A stretch of DNA of 64,000 nucleotides from Streptomyces griseocarneus (lineage in GTDB: Bacteria; Actinomycetota; Actinomycetes; Streptomycetales; Streptomycetaceae), in assembly GCF_014655595.1 (NCBI RefSeq), contig NZ_BNBL01000007.1, forward strand, positions 15,909 to 79,908, written 5' to 3'. A model generated the notes under the pieces. It had not been told where the DNA came from and ran no database searches. It saw nothing but the letters and a program-made list of their open reading frames with translations. The position numbers and the translations under genes are program-made. Below, one piece after another: positions 25,959 through 34,701 of the stretch; the first letter of the stretch is position 1; each line of letters begins with the position of its first letter.

Positions 25959-27638
25959 TCAGCCGGCGGGCCCGGCCGCCACCGGCGGCTCGGCCCGCCG
26001 CACCGTCTCGGGGTGGTGCAGGTCGAAGGCCGGCGACTCCGAGCGGATGCGGGGGATGGCGGTGAAGTTGTGGCGGGGCGGCGGGCAGGAGGTCGCCCAC
26101 TCCAGCGAGCGGCCGTAGCCCCAGGGGTCCTCGACCTCGACCCGCCTGCCGTAGCGGGCGGTCTTCCAGATGTTGTAGAAGAACGGCAGGTTGGACAGGC
26201 CCAGCAGGAACGCGCCGATCGAGGACACGGTGTTGAGAGCGGTGAAGCCGTCGGCCGCCAGGTAGTCGGAGTAGCGGCGGGGCATGCCCTCGGCGCCCAG
26301 CCAGTGCTGGACGAGGAACGTGGTGTGGAAGCCCGTGAAGAGCGTCCAGAAGTGCATCTTGCCCAGCCGCTCGTCCAGCATCTTGCCGGTGAACTTCGGC
26401 CACCAGAAGTAGAAGCCGGCGAACGTCGCGAACACCACGGTCCCGAACACCACGTAGTGGAAGTGCGCGACGACGAAGTAGGTGTCGGTGACGTGGAAGT
26501 CCAGCGGCGGCGAGGCCAGGATCACCCCGGTCAGCCCGCCGAAGAGGAAGCTCACCAGGAAGCCCACCGCCCACAGCATGGGCGTCTCGAAGGACAGCGA
26601 TCCCTTCCACATCGTGCCGATCCAGTTGAAGAACTTCACCCCGGTGGGCACCGCGATGAGGAACGACAGGAACGAGAAGAACGGCAGCAGCACCGCGCCC
26701 GTGGCGAACATGTGGTGGGCCCAGACCACCAGCGACAGCGCCGTGATGGTCATGGTCGCGCCGATCAGCGTCAGGTAGCCGAAGATCGGCTTCCTGGAGA
26801 AGACCGGGATGATCTCGGTGATGATGCCGAAGAACGGCAGCGCGATGATGTAGACCTCGGGGTGGCCGAAGAACCAGAACAGGTGCTGCCACAGCAGCGC
26901 CCCGCCCCACTGGGCCTCGAAGACCACGGCCCCGAACCGCCGGTCGGCCTCCAGGCACAGCAGCGCGGCGGCGAGCACGGGGAAGGCCAGCAGGATCAGG
27001 ATCGAGGTGAACAGCACGTTCCAGGTGAAGACGGGCATCCGGAACATCGTCATCCCGGGCGCGCGCATGCCGATGACGGTGGTGAGGAAGTTGACCGCGC
27101 CGAGGATCGTGCCGAAGCCGGACAGGGCCAGCCCCAGGATCCACATGTCGGTGCCGATGCCGGGTGAGCGGACCATGCTGCTGAGCGGGGCGTAGCCGGT
27201 CCAGCCGAAGGTCGCGCCGCCCTGGGGCATCAGCAGGCTCGCGACGACGATCAGGCCGCCGAAGAGGTAGAGCCAGTACGAGAGCATGTTCAGCCGGGGG
27301 AACGCCACGTCCGGCGAGCCGATCTGCAGCGGCATGATCGCGTTGGCGAAGCCGGCGAAGGCCGGGGTGGCGAACAGCAGCAGCATGATCGTGCCGTGGG
27401 CGGTGAAGGCCTCGTTGAACCGCTCGTTGGTCAGTAGCTGCAGGCCGGGACGGGCCAGCTCGGCGCGCATCACCATCGCGAGCAGGCCCGCGACGAGGAA
27501 GAAGCCGAACGAGGTGATCAGGTAGAGGTGCCCGATCTTCTTGTGGTCGGTGGTCGTCAGCCAGTCCACGATGATCCGGCCGGGACGCCGTGCCCGGGCC
27601 GGGCCTGCCGTGGCGGCCTGCGCGGTGTCGGTCCCCAT
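25959..27638 (-). CDS. ctaD: Cytochrome c oxidase subunit I
   Basis: A 559-residue aa3-type oxidase subunit I with 12 expected membrane helices. Heme and copper ligands are visible: AHGTIMLLLF (heme a His), WFFGHPEVYI (CuB His and its cross-linked Tyr), VWAHHMF (CuB His pair) and VVAHFHYVVFG (heme a3 and a His). The proton-pumping core is complete. The ATG at 27638 was chosen over the upstream ATG at 27731 because GAGGGGG lies before it and MGTDTAQ fits the family. No ctaC, ctaE or ctaF is adjacent, so it is an orphan, probably a second copy. Confidence 0.95.
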   Translation of the reverse strand: MGTDTAQAATAGPARARRPGRIIVDWLTTTDHKKIGHLYLITSFGFFLVAGLLAMVMRAELARPGLQLLTNERFNEAFTAHGTIMLLLFATPAFAGFANAIMPLQIGSPDVAFPRLNMLSYWLYLFGGLIVVASLLMPQGGATFGWTGYAPLSSMVRSPGIGTDMWILGLALSGFGTILGAVNFLTTVIGMRAPGMTMFRMPVFTWNVLFTSILILLAFPVLAAALLCLEADRRFGAVVFEAQWGGALLWQHLFWFFGHPEVYIIALPFFGIITEIIPVFSRKPIFGYLTLIGATMTITALSLVVWAHHMFATGAVLLPFFSFLSFLIAVPTGVKFFNWIGTMWKGSLSFETPMLWAVGFLVSFLFGGLTGVILASPPLDFHVTDTYFVVAHFHYVVFGTVVFATFAGFYFWWPKFTGKMLDERLGKMHFWTLFTGFHTTFLVQHWLGAEGMPRRYSDYLAADGFTALNTVSSIGAFLLGLSNLPFFYNIWKTARYGRRVEVEDPWGYGRSLEWATSCPPPRHNFTAIPRIRSESPAFDLHHPETVRRAEPPVAAGPAG

Positions 27639-28127
27639 CCCTGCCCCCTCGCTGTCGGCTCGCACGGGCTGCCCCGCCGTGGTGCGCGCGGAGGCAGTCG
27701 GGCACCCGCCATGATGCTCGCCGCGGGGCACTCCGCGCGAGAGTGCCTCGCGGACGGGCCGTCGAATCCGGCGCCCGGGGCCGGGGCCGATGTTCCCGGA
27801 ATTTTATATTCCGGCCGGTGTGCGGGGACGGAAGCGGAAGGACCGTCAATTCCCGGGGCGCGCCGTGGCGTACGGCCGGGACATCGAATTCACCGGGAGT
27901 TTCCGTCGAACGCCGGCGAAACGCGGGAAAAGCGCGAGGAATTCACCGCAGGGGTATTGCGAAGACTTCGGCGGGGGTGCGGAAAGGCACGTATGAGTGA
28001 TGCGCGGCGCGGCAAACCCCGACGAGTTCACTGTGACAGAAGTGTGACCAGTGGCGGACCGGGCGGGGACGGAAGTGTGCGGGGGCCCGGCTTCCGCGCC
28101 GGCGCCGCGGCGCCTACGGTGGCTGCC
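27639..28127. other. Intergenic region between ctaD and the I78 inhibitor gene (divergent)
   Basis: These 489 bases hold the leaders of two divergent genes. GC content drops locally (GGAATTTTATATTCC at about 27797-27811, an imperfect inverted repeat). A motif GARTTCACYG occurs three times (27886-27895, 27939-27948, 28024-28033), and TGTGACAGAAGTGTGACC at 28032-28049 contains a direct repeat of TGTGAC. These could be operator elements. No open frame here looks coding. Confidence 0.6.
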
Positions 28128-28343
28128 ATGGCACCTCTTCCCGATCTCCCCGCAGAGCCGGACGACGACCTCGACGCCTACGTCGGCCTCGACGCCGAGG
28201 CCGCCGCCGACCGGGCCCGCGCCCGGGGCTGGACGGACGTACGGACGCTCGCGCCCGGCACGATCATCACCCTGCAGTACGTCTTCGGCCGGCTGAACTT
28301 CGAGGTGGAGGCCGGTACGGTGCGGCGCTGCTGGAAGGGCTGA
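28128..28343 (+). CDS. I78-family peptidase inhibitor
   Basis: A 71-residue small protein similar to the I78 (potato-type-I-like) inhibitors that are common in streptomycetes. It reads ADRARARGWTDVRTLAPGTI then TLQYVFGRLNFEVEAGTVRR and CWKG, with the family's conserved Trp and the RLNFEV core. There is no signal peptide, so it is probably intracellular. The ATG at 28128 was chosen; no strong ribosome-binding site precedes it, and TACGGT 12 bases upstream could be a -10 for a leaderless message. A perfect 17-bp terminator hairpin follows. Confidence 0.8.
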   Translation: MAPLPDLPAEPDDDLDAYVGLDAEAAADRARARGWTDVRTLAPGTIITLQYVFGRLNFEVEAGTVRRCWKG

Positions 28344-28361
28344 GGCACCGGCGCCCGTACG

Positions 28362-28398
28362 CGAAGGCGGCCCCGGACGGTGTCCGGGGCCGCCTTCG
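28362..28398. terminator. Strong bidirectional terminator
   Basis: CGAAGGCGGCCCCGGAC (28362-28378) pairs perfectly over 17 bp with its complement at 28382-28398 around a 3-base loop. It separates the I78 gene from the convergent PAP2 gene. Confidence 0.92.
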
Positions 28399-28413
28399 GC
28401 GTGTGCGTCCGGG

Positions 28414-29445
28414 TCAGCCGCCCGCGGTGCCCGCCGTGCGGCCGCGGCCCGTCGCCGGGCCGAGCGGCGTGGTGCGGGGCACGCGGTCGGCATGCGGCGG
28501 GCGGCGGCTGCCGGTCGGGGTGACCGGGGTCCGCTCGGAGCGGATGGTGTGCGTCCGGGGGGACAGGTGCGGCCGGCCGTCCGTGACGCGGGACGGCGTC
28601 CCGCCCGGCCGGCCGCCGGCGCCCACCGGCTCGCGGACGGGCAGTTCGTCGTCGGCCGGAGTGCGCGGCGCGCCCAGCGCGACGGCCGCCGGGACCGGGA
28701 CCGGGGCGAGGGTGACGCGGCGCTCGCGCAGCCGCCGCCACAGGGCCAGCAGCGTCGCCTCGGCGCGGGCCATCAGCGGCTCGAACCAGGGCAGGACCAG
28801 CAGCACCATCAGGCCCGCGGTCCAGCCGAGGGTCACGTCGCTCATCCAGTGCGTGCCCAGGTAGACGGTCGTCATCCCCACGCCCAGCGCCAGCAGCGCG
28901 GCGATCACCGAGGCGATCCGGCGGGTGTGCGGGGTGGTGGCCAGGTAGGCGAGGACGCCCCAGGTCACCACCGCGTTCGCGGTGTGGCCCGAGGGGAATA
29001 TGTCGCCGCCGGCGAACATCTCGTTGGAGCCGATCGAGGTGGCGTAGTGCGGGCCGAGCCGGCCCATGCCGATCTTCGCGGCGCCCACGGTCGCGTTGAG
29101 CAGCAGCAACGACGTCCCCAGCACCAGCAGCGGGCGCAGGGTCTTCTGCTTGTGCGTGCACCAGCCCAGCCACGCGGCGACCGCCACGGCGGTCGGGCCG
29201 CGCTGGCCCAGCACCACGAAGTAGTCCAGGAAGGTGTGGATCTCCGGCCACTGCTTGTACGGCCGGAAGAGCATGACCTGCCAGTCGAACCGCACCGGCC
29301 AGGACGTGGTGAGCACGCCGACCACGATCGCCACATAGACCACGGAGGTCGCCACGAAGATCCCCAGGCGGGTCCGGGTCATCCGTGGTCGCACGGGATC
29401 GGTCGGGCGCTCCTCCGCTGGGACGAGCTCGTCGTTGGTACGCAC
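28414..29445 (-). CDS. PAP2-family phosphatase
   Basis: A 343-residue membrane phosphatase of the phosphatidic-acid-phosphatase 2 type, likely dephosphorylating a lipid phosphate such as undecaprenyl diphosphate or phosphatidate at the outer membrane face. Six membrane segments are seen. The motifs are K-x4-R-x2-P (AAKIGMGRLGPHY), PSGHTANAV, and THWMSDV; in the third the usual Arg of SR-x5-H is Thr (MTTVYLGTH). The last 100 residues are a charged, Pro/Arg-rich tail. The GTG at 29445 is the track start; no Shine-Dalgarno precedes it, and TAACGT about 10 bases upstream could serve a leaderless transcript. Confidence 0.88.
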   Translation of the reverse strand: MRTNDELVPAEERPTDPVRPRMTRTRLGIFVATSVVYVAIVVGVLTTSWPVRFDWQVMLFRPYKQWPEIHTFLDYFVVLGQRGPTAVAVAAWLGWCTHKQKTLRPLLVLGTSLLLLNATVGAAKIGMGRLGPHYATSIGSNEMFAGGDIFPSGHTANAVVTWGVLAYLATTPHTRRIASVIAALLALGVGMTTVYLGTHWMSDVTLGWTAGLMVLLVLPWFEPLMARAEATLLALWRRLRERRVTLAPVPVPAAVALGAPRTPADDELPVREPVGAGGRPGGTPSRVTDGRPHLSPRTHTIRSERTPVTPTGSRRPPHADRVPRTTPLGPATGRGRTAGTAGG

Positions 29446-29705
29446 TCAATCGACGTTACATTGCGTGACGGGAAGCTTCGGCCGATCGAGGCTCTTTGTG
29501 ATGACGATGTGATGTGGAATGCGTCTCAATCGTGGCGCACCGCAGGTTTGAAGCCGCGGAATAAGAAACGGCTAAAGGTGCGTCAGCAACGCCTTAGGTC
29601 ATTGCCCGGCCGTTTAATTCTTTTATGTACGGCGGAGTTTATCGGTGATTGGCCGGGCGGTTCCGCCGCGTTTCCCGCCGGCGGCCGCCCCGCGCCGAAT
29701 TACGA
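29446..29705. other. Intergenic region upstream of the PAP2 gene
   Basis: These 260 bases lie between the PAP2 start and the stop of the mannosyltransferase-like gene, both on the minus strand. GC is low for this window (GGAATAAGAAACGG; TTTAATTCTTTTATGT). No terminator hairpin is visible for the upstream gene. A PAP2 promoter should lie here. Confidence 0.5.
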
Positions 29706-30869
29706 TCATGGCGGGCCGGAGCCGTGCAGCCAGAACGCTCCGTAGACGGCCGAGACGAGTGCCACCGCCGACACCACCGCCGCCGCGCGTACGGTGCGTA
29801 GCCGGGCCAGGGCCACCGCCAGGGGCAGCAGCAGCGGGAAGGCAGGCATCATCAGGCGCGGCTTGGAGCCGAAGTACCCCTTCGCCGTCAGCGCCAGCAG
29901 CAGTACCGTGCCGCCGTAGACCAGCAGCGGCAGCGGCTGTCCCTGCCGCACACCGGCCCAGTACAGCCGCAGCACCAGGGCGACGCCGATCAGCAGGCCC
30001 ACCCCGGCCGGGAACGCCGGGGACGCCAGCATCTTCCCGACGAAGGAGCCGAACGCCAGCCCGCCGTCGAAGCCGTTGCCCCAGCCGCCCTGGACGTCCA
30101 GATAGCCCGTCGGGCTGCCGGTCCGCACGCCGACCCAGACGAAGTACGCGAGCCAGCCCAGCGGCGCCAGCGCCACGCCGAGCAGCAGCCGGGCCGTGGG
30201 GGGCCGTTCCCCGCCCCGGCGCGCCCGGACCAGGGCCGCGGCCGCGGTGATCCATACGGCCGCGACCACCGCCGCGCCCACCGGCCGGGTCAGCCCGGCC
30301 AGCGCCGCGAAGGCGCCCGCCCACACCCAGCGGCCGCTGATCACGGCGTACACGCTCCACGCCGCCAGCGCCGTGAAGAGCGACTCGGAGTAGGCCATCG
30401 ACTGCACGACGCCGACCGGCAGCGCCGCCCACAGCACGACGAGCAGGACGCCGGCCCGCCGCCCGTAGAGCCGCTCGCCGACCGCGAAGATCCCCCAGGC
30501 GGCGAACAGCGAGGCCACGCCCGCGACCACCAGGCCCGCGTCGTTCGCCGAGAGCGGCACGAGCGCCGACAGCGCCCGCTCCAGCCACGGCAGCAGCGGG
30601 AAGAACGCCAGGTCGGAGTGGACCTTGCCGCCCGCCAGATGGAGGGTGTAGCCGTAGCCGTCCTCGGCGATGCGGGCGTACCAGAGGGAATCCCAGCGCG
30701 CCGACAGCAGCCGGTGCGCGCTCTTGCCGTCCGCCAGGCCCCACAGGGCCAGCGCCACGATGCCCAGCACCCGCACCGCCGCGTACAGCAGCAGGGCGGG
30801 GGCGGCCCGGCGCAGGGCCCGGCCCCGGGGCGGGGCGGCCGTGCCGGCGGGGGTGGCGAGAGTGGTCAT
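29706..30869 (-). CDS. Polyprenol-phosphate-mannosyltransferase-like membrane protein
   Basis: A 387-residue polytopic membrane protein with about 9-11 hydrophobic segments. The loop after the first helix, SARWDSLWYARIAEDGYGY, has the Asp and aromatic residues of the GT-C fold mannosyltransferases that use polyprenyl-phosphate mannose. Also seen are AYSESLFTALAAW and LTRPVGAAV, conserved in this group. It could glycosylate a lipid or secreted protein. The ATG at 30869 (MTTLATPAG) was chosen over the longer frame because the upstream residues look non-coding. It diverges from the MFS gene with 169 bases between the starts. Confidence 0.8.
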   Translation of the reverse strand: MTTLATPAGTAAPPRGRALRRAAPALLLYAAVRVLGIVALALWGLADGKSAHRLLSARWDSLWYARIAEDGYGYTLHLAGGKVHSDLAFFPLLPWLERALSALVPLSANDAGLVVAGVASLFAAWGIFAVGERLYGRRAGVLLVVLWAALPVGVVQSMAYSESLFTALAAWSVYAVISGRWVWAGAFAALAGLTRPVGAAVVAAVWITAAAALVRARRGGERPPTARLLLGVALAPLGWLAYFVWVGVRTGSPTGYLDVQGGWGNGFDGGLAFGSFVGKMLASPAFPAGVGLLIGVALVLRLYWAGVRQGQPLPLLVYGGTVLLLALTAKGYFGSKPRLMMPAFPLLLPLAVALARLRTVRAAAVVSAVALVSAVYGAFWLHGSGPP

Positions 30870-31038
30870 CCGTCGATTGTCCCAGCACCGGCGACGTGCG
30901 ATGTCGTGTGAGAGCTGCCACGTGGGTTCCGGCGGGACTCGCGTACTCTGTCGACTCACTCGCCCCTCGACACCGCCGGGGCCCCAGTTCCCCCCAGGCC
31001 GGCGAGCGGCCGCGAGCGCATGACACGGAGGTGTGTGG

Positions 31039-32631
31039 ATGTCCGGGACGACCACGGCCGGACCCCGTCGGCCGGTCGGCGTTCCCCGGCAGCGGCTCCG
31101 GCCGCGCCGCACGGAGGGCCACGGCGTCCCCGGGGTGAGCCGGTGGACCGTGCTCGTCGTCCTGTGCGTCAGCCTGCTGCTCGTCGCCGTCGACGCCACC
31201 GTGCTGCACGTCGCGGTGCCGGCCGTCACCGAGGACCTGCGGCCGGGCGCCATCCAGCTGCTGTGGATCGTCGACGTCTACCCCCTGGTCTGCGCGGCCC
31301 TGCTCATCCTCTTCGGCACCCTCGGCGACCGCATCGGCCGCCGCCGGGTGCTGCTGCTCGGCTACGGGCTCTTCGGGGTGGCCTCCGCGCTCGCCGCGCT
31401 CGCGACCGCCCCGGAAGTCCTCATCGCCGCCCGCGCGCTGCTCGGCGCCGGCGGCGCGATGATCATGCCGGCGACGCTGTCCATCCTCCGCCAGGTCTTT
31501 CCCGACCGGCGGGAGAGGGCCCTGGCCATCGGGGTGTGGAGCGCGGTGGCCGCCGTCGGCGCGGCCGCCGGACCGCTGCTCGGCGGCTTCCTGCTGGAGC
31601 ACTTCTGGTGGGGCTCGGTCTTCCTCATCAACATCCCGCTGATGGCGGTCAGCCTCCCGGTCGGGCGGTGGCTGCTGCCCGAGTCGACCGGCGACCGCGA
31701 CGGCCCCTGGGACGTGCTCGGCGCGCTGATGGCGGCGTTCGGCCTGTTCGGCGCGGTCTACGGCGTCAAGCGCATCGGCGGCGCCGACCCGCTCTCCCTG
31801 GGCACGCTCGTCCCGGCGGCGCTCGGCATCGCGCTGCTCGTCCTCTTCGTCCGCCGCCAGCGGCGCCGCCGCCACCCGCTCGTCGACCTCACGATGTTCG
31901 CCCGGCCGGCCTTCGGCACATCGGTCGGCTGCATCGTGCTGGCCATGCTGGCGCTGGTCGGACTGGAGCTCGTGGCGGCGCAGTACCTGCAGCTCGTCCT
32001 CGGTCTCACCCCGCTCGAGACGGGCCTGCGCCTGCTGCCGCTCACGCTCGCCGCGATGGCGGCGGGACTCGCGGGCTCCCGCATGCTGCAGCGCTTCGGG
32101 CCGCGCACGATGGTCGCGACGGGGTTCGTGCTGACCGCGATGGCCGTGCTCTCGCTGACCGTGATGGGCAGCCAGGACCAGCCCGCCGTCATGGTCGCGG
32201 GCTTCGTCGTGCTGGGCTTCGGCCTGGAGACCACCCTCTTCGGGGCGTACGAGTCGATGCTGAGCGAGGCCCCCGCGAAGACCGCGGGCGGCGCCGCCGC
32301 GATCGGCGAGACCTCCTACCAGCTGGGCGCCGGCATCGGCATCGCGCTGCTCGGCAGCGTCATGAACGCCGCGTACACGCCGGGCGTGGAGGCCGTCCCG
32401 GGCGTGCCCAGCGCGGCGGGCGCCTCGGCGCGGCACTCGCTGGGCGAGGCCTACGCCGTCGCCGACCGGCTGGGCGGCGCGCCGGGTGCGGCGCTGCGCG
32501 CCGCCGCGCGCGACGCGTTCGTGCACGGCCTGCACGTCACCCTGGCGGTGAGCGCCGGACTGCTGTTCCTCGGGGCACTGGCCGCGCTGCGCCTGCCGCG
32601 CGTCATGGACTGCGGGCGGCCCACGGACTGA
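31039..32631 (+). CDS. MFS transporter, DHA2 (14-helix) family
   Basis: A 530-residue drug/proton antiporter-like exporter with 14 predicted helices. Motif A reads GTLGDRIGRRRVLLLGYGLF, and the helix-5 motif C is found in AVGAAAGPLLGGFLLEHFWW. VDATVLHVAVPAVTEDL at the start is typical of DHA2 (EmrB-type) proteins. The substrate is unknown; no regulator is adjacent. The ATG at 31039 follows CGGAGG (31026-31031). It stands alone, divergent from the mannosyltransferase-like gene. Confidence 0.9.
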   Translation: MSGTTTAGPRRPVGVPRQRLRPRRTEGHGVPGVSRWTVLVVLCVSLLLVAVDATVLHVAVPAVTEDLRPGAIQLLWIVDVYPLVCAALLILFGTLGDRIGRRRVLLLGYGLFGVASALAALATAPEVLIAARALLGAGGAMIMPATLSILRQVFPDRRERALAIGVWSAVAAVGAAAGPLLGGFLLEHFWWGSVFLINIPLMAVSLPVGRWLLPESTGDRDGPWDVLGALMAAFGLFGAVYGVKRIGGADPLSLGTLVPAALGIALLVLFVRRQRRRRHPLVDLTMFARPAFGTSVGCIVLAMLALVGLELVAAQYLQLVLGLTPLETGLRLLPLTLAAMAAGLAGSRMLQRFGPRTMVATGFVLTAMAVLSLTVMGSQDQPAVMVAGFVVLGFGLETTLFGAYESMLSEAPAKTAGGAAAIGETSYQLGAGIGIALLGSVMNAAYTPGVEAVPGVPSAAGASARHSLGEAYAVADRLGGAPGAALRAAARDAFVHGLHVTLAVSAGLLFLGALAALRLPRVMDCGRPTD

Positions 32632-32736
32632 CGGGCCCCCGGCCGGCCCCGCCCGGCCGGGTCTGGACGAGCGGGGTTACCCGGCCGTAGCGTCTGCGGT
32701 GACCGATGATCACCGCACCCCGTGCCGGAGGCTGAC

Positions 32737-33906
32737 GTGTTCGACCCCCATGATCCGCTCGGCATCGACGACCTGCTCACCGACGAGGACCGGGCGATCC
32801 GCGACACCGTCCGCGCCTGGGCCGCCGACCGCGTCCTGCCGCACGTCGCCGACTGGTACGAGCGCGGCGAGATCCCCGGCATCCGGGAGCTCGCACGCGA
32901 GCTCGGTTCGCTCGGGGCCCTGGGCATGCAGCTGACCGGCTACGGCTGCGCGGGCTCCAGCGCCGTGCAGTACGGGCTGGCCTGCCTGGAGGTGGAGGCC
33001 GTCGACTCCGGCATCCGCTCGCTGGTGTCCGTCCAGGGCTCGCTGGCGATGTACGCCATCCACCGCTTCGGCTCCGAGGAGCAGAAGCTGCGGTGGCTGC
33101 CCGGGATGGCGGCCGGGGAGATCATCGGCTGCTTCGGCCTCACCGAGCCCGACCACGGCTCGGACCCCGCGGGCATGCGCACGTACGCCAAGCGCGACGC
33201 CGGCGGCGACTGGGTGCTGACCGGGCGCAAGATGTGGATCACCAATGGTTCCGTCGCCGGGGTCGCGATCGTCTGGGCGCGGACCGACGAGGGGATCCGG
33301 GGGTTCGTCGTCCCCACCGACCGGCCCGGCTTCTCCGCACCGGAGATCCGGCACAAGTGGTCGCTGCGCGCCTCGGTCACCAGCGAGCTGGTGCTGGACG
33401 AGGTCCGGCTGCCCGCCGACGCCGTGCTGCCGGAGGTCACCGGGCTGCGCGGGCCGCTGAGCTGTCTGAGCCACGCCCGCTACGGGATCGTCTGGGGCGC
33501 CATGGGCGCCGCGCGCACCTGCTTCGAGACGGCACTCGCGTACGCGCGGAGCCGGGAGCAGTTCGGCCGGCCGATCGCCGGCTTCCAGCTCACCCAGGCC
33601 AAGCTGGCCGACATGGCGGTGGAGCTGCACAAGGGGATCCTGCTGGCCCATCATCTGGGGCGGCGGATGGACGCGGGGCGGCTGCGGCCGGAGCAGGTGA
33701 GCTTCGGGAAGCTGAACAACGTGCGGGAGGCGATCGAGATCTGCCGCACCGCCCGGACGATCCTCGGCGCGAACGGCATCTCCCTGGAGTACCCCGTCAT
33801 GCGCCACGCGACGAACCTGGAATCGGTGCTGACCTACGAGGGCACCGTCGAGATGCACCAGTTGGTGCTGGGCAAGGCGCTGACCGGCGTCGACGCGTTC
33901 CGGTGA
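32737..33906 (+). CDS. Acyl-CoA dehydrogenase, glutaryl-CoA dehydrogenase-like
   Basis: A 389-residue flavoenzyme resembling glutaryl-CoA dehydrogenase, which oxidises and decarboxylates glutaryl-CoA to crotonyl-CoA in lysine and tryptophan catabolism. Signatures are CFGLTEPDHGSDPAGMRTYA and FGRPIAGFQLTQAKLADM (FAD site), and the catalytic-Glu region LTYEGTVEMHQLVLGKALTG at the C-terminus. The GTG at 32737 was chosen because GGAGG (32727-32731) is 5 bases upstream; the open frame reaches the GTG at 32722. No partner electron-transfer flavoprotein or CoA-transferase gene is nearby, so the exact substrate is an inference. Confidence 0.88.
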   Translation: MFDPHDPLGIDDLLTDEDRAIRDTVRAWAADRVLPHVADWYERGEIPGIRELARELGSLGALGMQLTGYGCAGSSAVQYGLACLEVEAVDSGIRSLVSVQGSLAMYAIHRFGSEEQKLRWLPGMAAGEIIGCFGLTEPDHGSDPAGMRTYAKRDAGGDWVLTGRKMWITNGSVAGVAIVWARTDEGIRGFVVPTDRPGFSAPEIRHKWSLRASVTSELVLDEVRLPADAVLPEVTGLRGPLSCLSHARYGIVWGAMGAARTCFETALAYARSREQFGRPIAGFQLTQAKLADMAVELHKGILLAHHLGRRMDAGRLRPEQVSFGKLNNVREAIEICRTARTILGANGISLEYPVMRHATNLESVLTYEGTVEMHQLVLGKALTGVDAFR

Positions 33907-33943
33907 GGGCCGGCCCAGCACTCGGCTCCGCTCGCCGCGCACA

Positions 33944-33964
33944 CCCGGGGGGCGTTCCCCCGGG
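33944..33964. terminator. Terminator between convergent genes
   Basis: CCCGGGGG (33944-33951) pairs with CCCCCGGG (33957-33964) around a 5-base loop. It lies between the acyl-CoA dehydrogenase and the SepF-like gene. Confidence 0.65.
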
Positions 33965-33988
33965 CCCCGGGCCGAAAGCGCCGGCGGC

Positions 33989-34426
33989 TCAGCTCTGGTT
34001 GAAGAAGCCGCCGTTCGCGCGGCCCATGGGCTCGCCGCTGACGACCTTGTAGTCGGCGGGGGTGAGCAGGAAGACGCGGTTGGCCACCCGCTCGATCGAA
34101 CCGCGCAGCCCGAAGGTCAGGCCGGCGGCGAAGTCCACGACCCGCTTGGCGTCGCTGGGTTCCATGCCGGTGAGGTTGACGATCACCGGGACGCCCTCGC
34201 GGAACAGCTCGCCGATGCCCCGGGCGTCCCGGAAGCCGTCCGGGGTGACCGTGGCGATGCGGGTGCCCTGCTCCTGCGCGACCTCGTCGGCCACCCGGAC
34301 CTTGGGGTTGGTCACCCAGGAGTCGCCGGGCTCGGGCCCCTCTGCGTAGTCGTCGTCGTAGTAGCGCTCGTCATCGCTGTCGTCGACGAGGCCAAGCCAG
34401 GCACTCGCCTTGCGCACCGATCCCAT
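33989..34426 (-). CDS. SepF-like cell-division protein
   Basis: A 145-residue SepF-family protein. SepF polymerises and tethers FtsZ to the membrane. The DUF552 core is seen: RIATVTPDGFRDARGIGELF, then VPVIVNLTGMEPSDAKRVVD and FAAGLTFGLRGSIERVANRV, closing with FLLTPADYKVV. The acidic linker DDSDDERYYDDDYAEGPEPG precedes it. The canonical sepF lies in the dcw cluster downstream of ftsZ; this copy is outside it, like the SepF-like paralogues I recall from S. coelicolor. The ATG at 34426 gives the usual start MGSVRKASAWLGLV. It diverges from the Cys-rich DUF5685 gene. Confidence 0.9.
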   Translation of the reverse strand: MGSVRKASAWLGLVDDSDDERYYDDDYAEGPEPGDSWVTNPKVRVADEVAQEQGTRIATVTPDGFRDARGIGELFREGVPVIVNLTGMEPSDAKRVVDFAAGLTFGLRGSIERVANRVFLLTPADYKVVSGEPMGRANGGFFNQS

Positions 34427-34701
34427 GGACGCCTCCTCTCACACGCGGTGTGTTCCGCCCGCTCCTCTATGGTCGTCCATGATGCGGATGATGTGCCAAG
34501 TGGATGGCGGCCATGCGGGGATTTCGTGACGCATCTGGTGCAAAGCGGGTGGCGGTGCGTCAGAAACTCCTATGAGTGGACCGCAGGCGTTGGACCTGGG
34601 CATATGCGGCATGCTGCGGACGGGGCGGGTTCCGGCCGAGCACGATTGTCCCCGGTGAATAGGATGCCCGGGCACATCGACACCACACACGGGGGCACGT
34701 T

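Noticed and set aside
27790..27996. 68-residue plus-strand open frame between ctaD and the I78 gene
   Set aside because: Codon bias at third positions is poor, no ribosome-binding site is present, and it coincides with the repeated-motif stretch.
29623..32535. 970-residue minus-strand open frame
   Set aside because: It is the antisense shadow of the MFS gene in high-GC DNA; its upper half is His/Arg/Glu-rich low-complexity sequence with no domain, and the real minus-strand gene ends its frame elsewhere.
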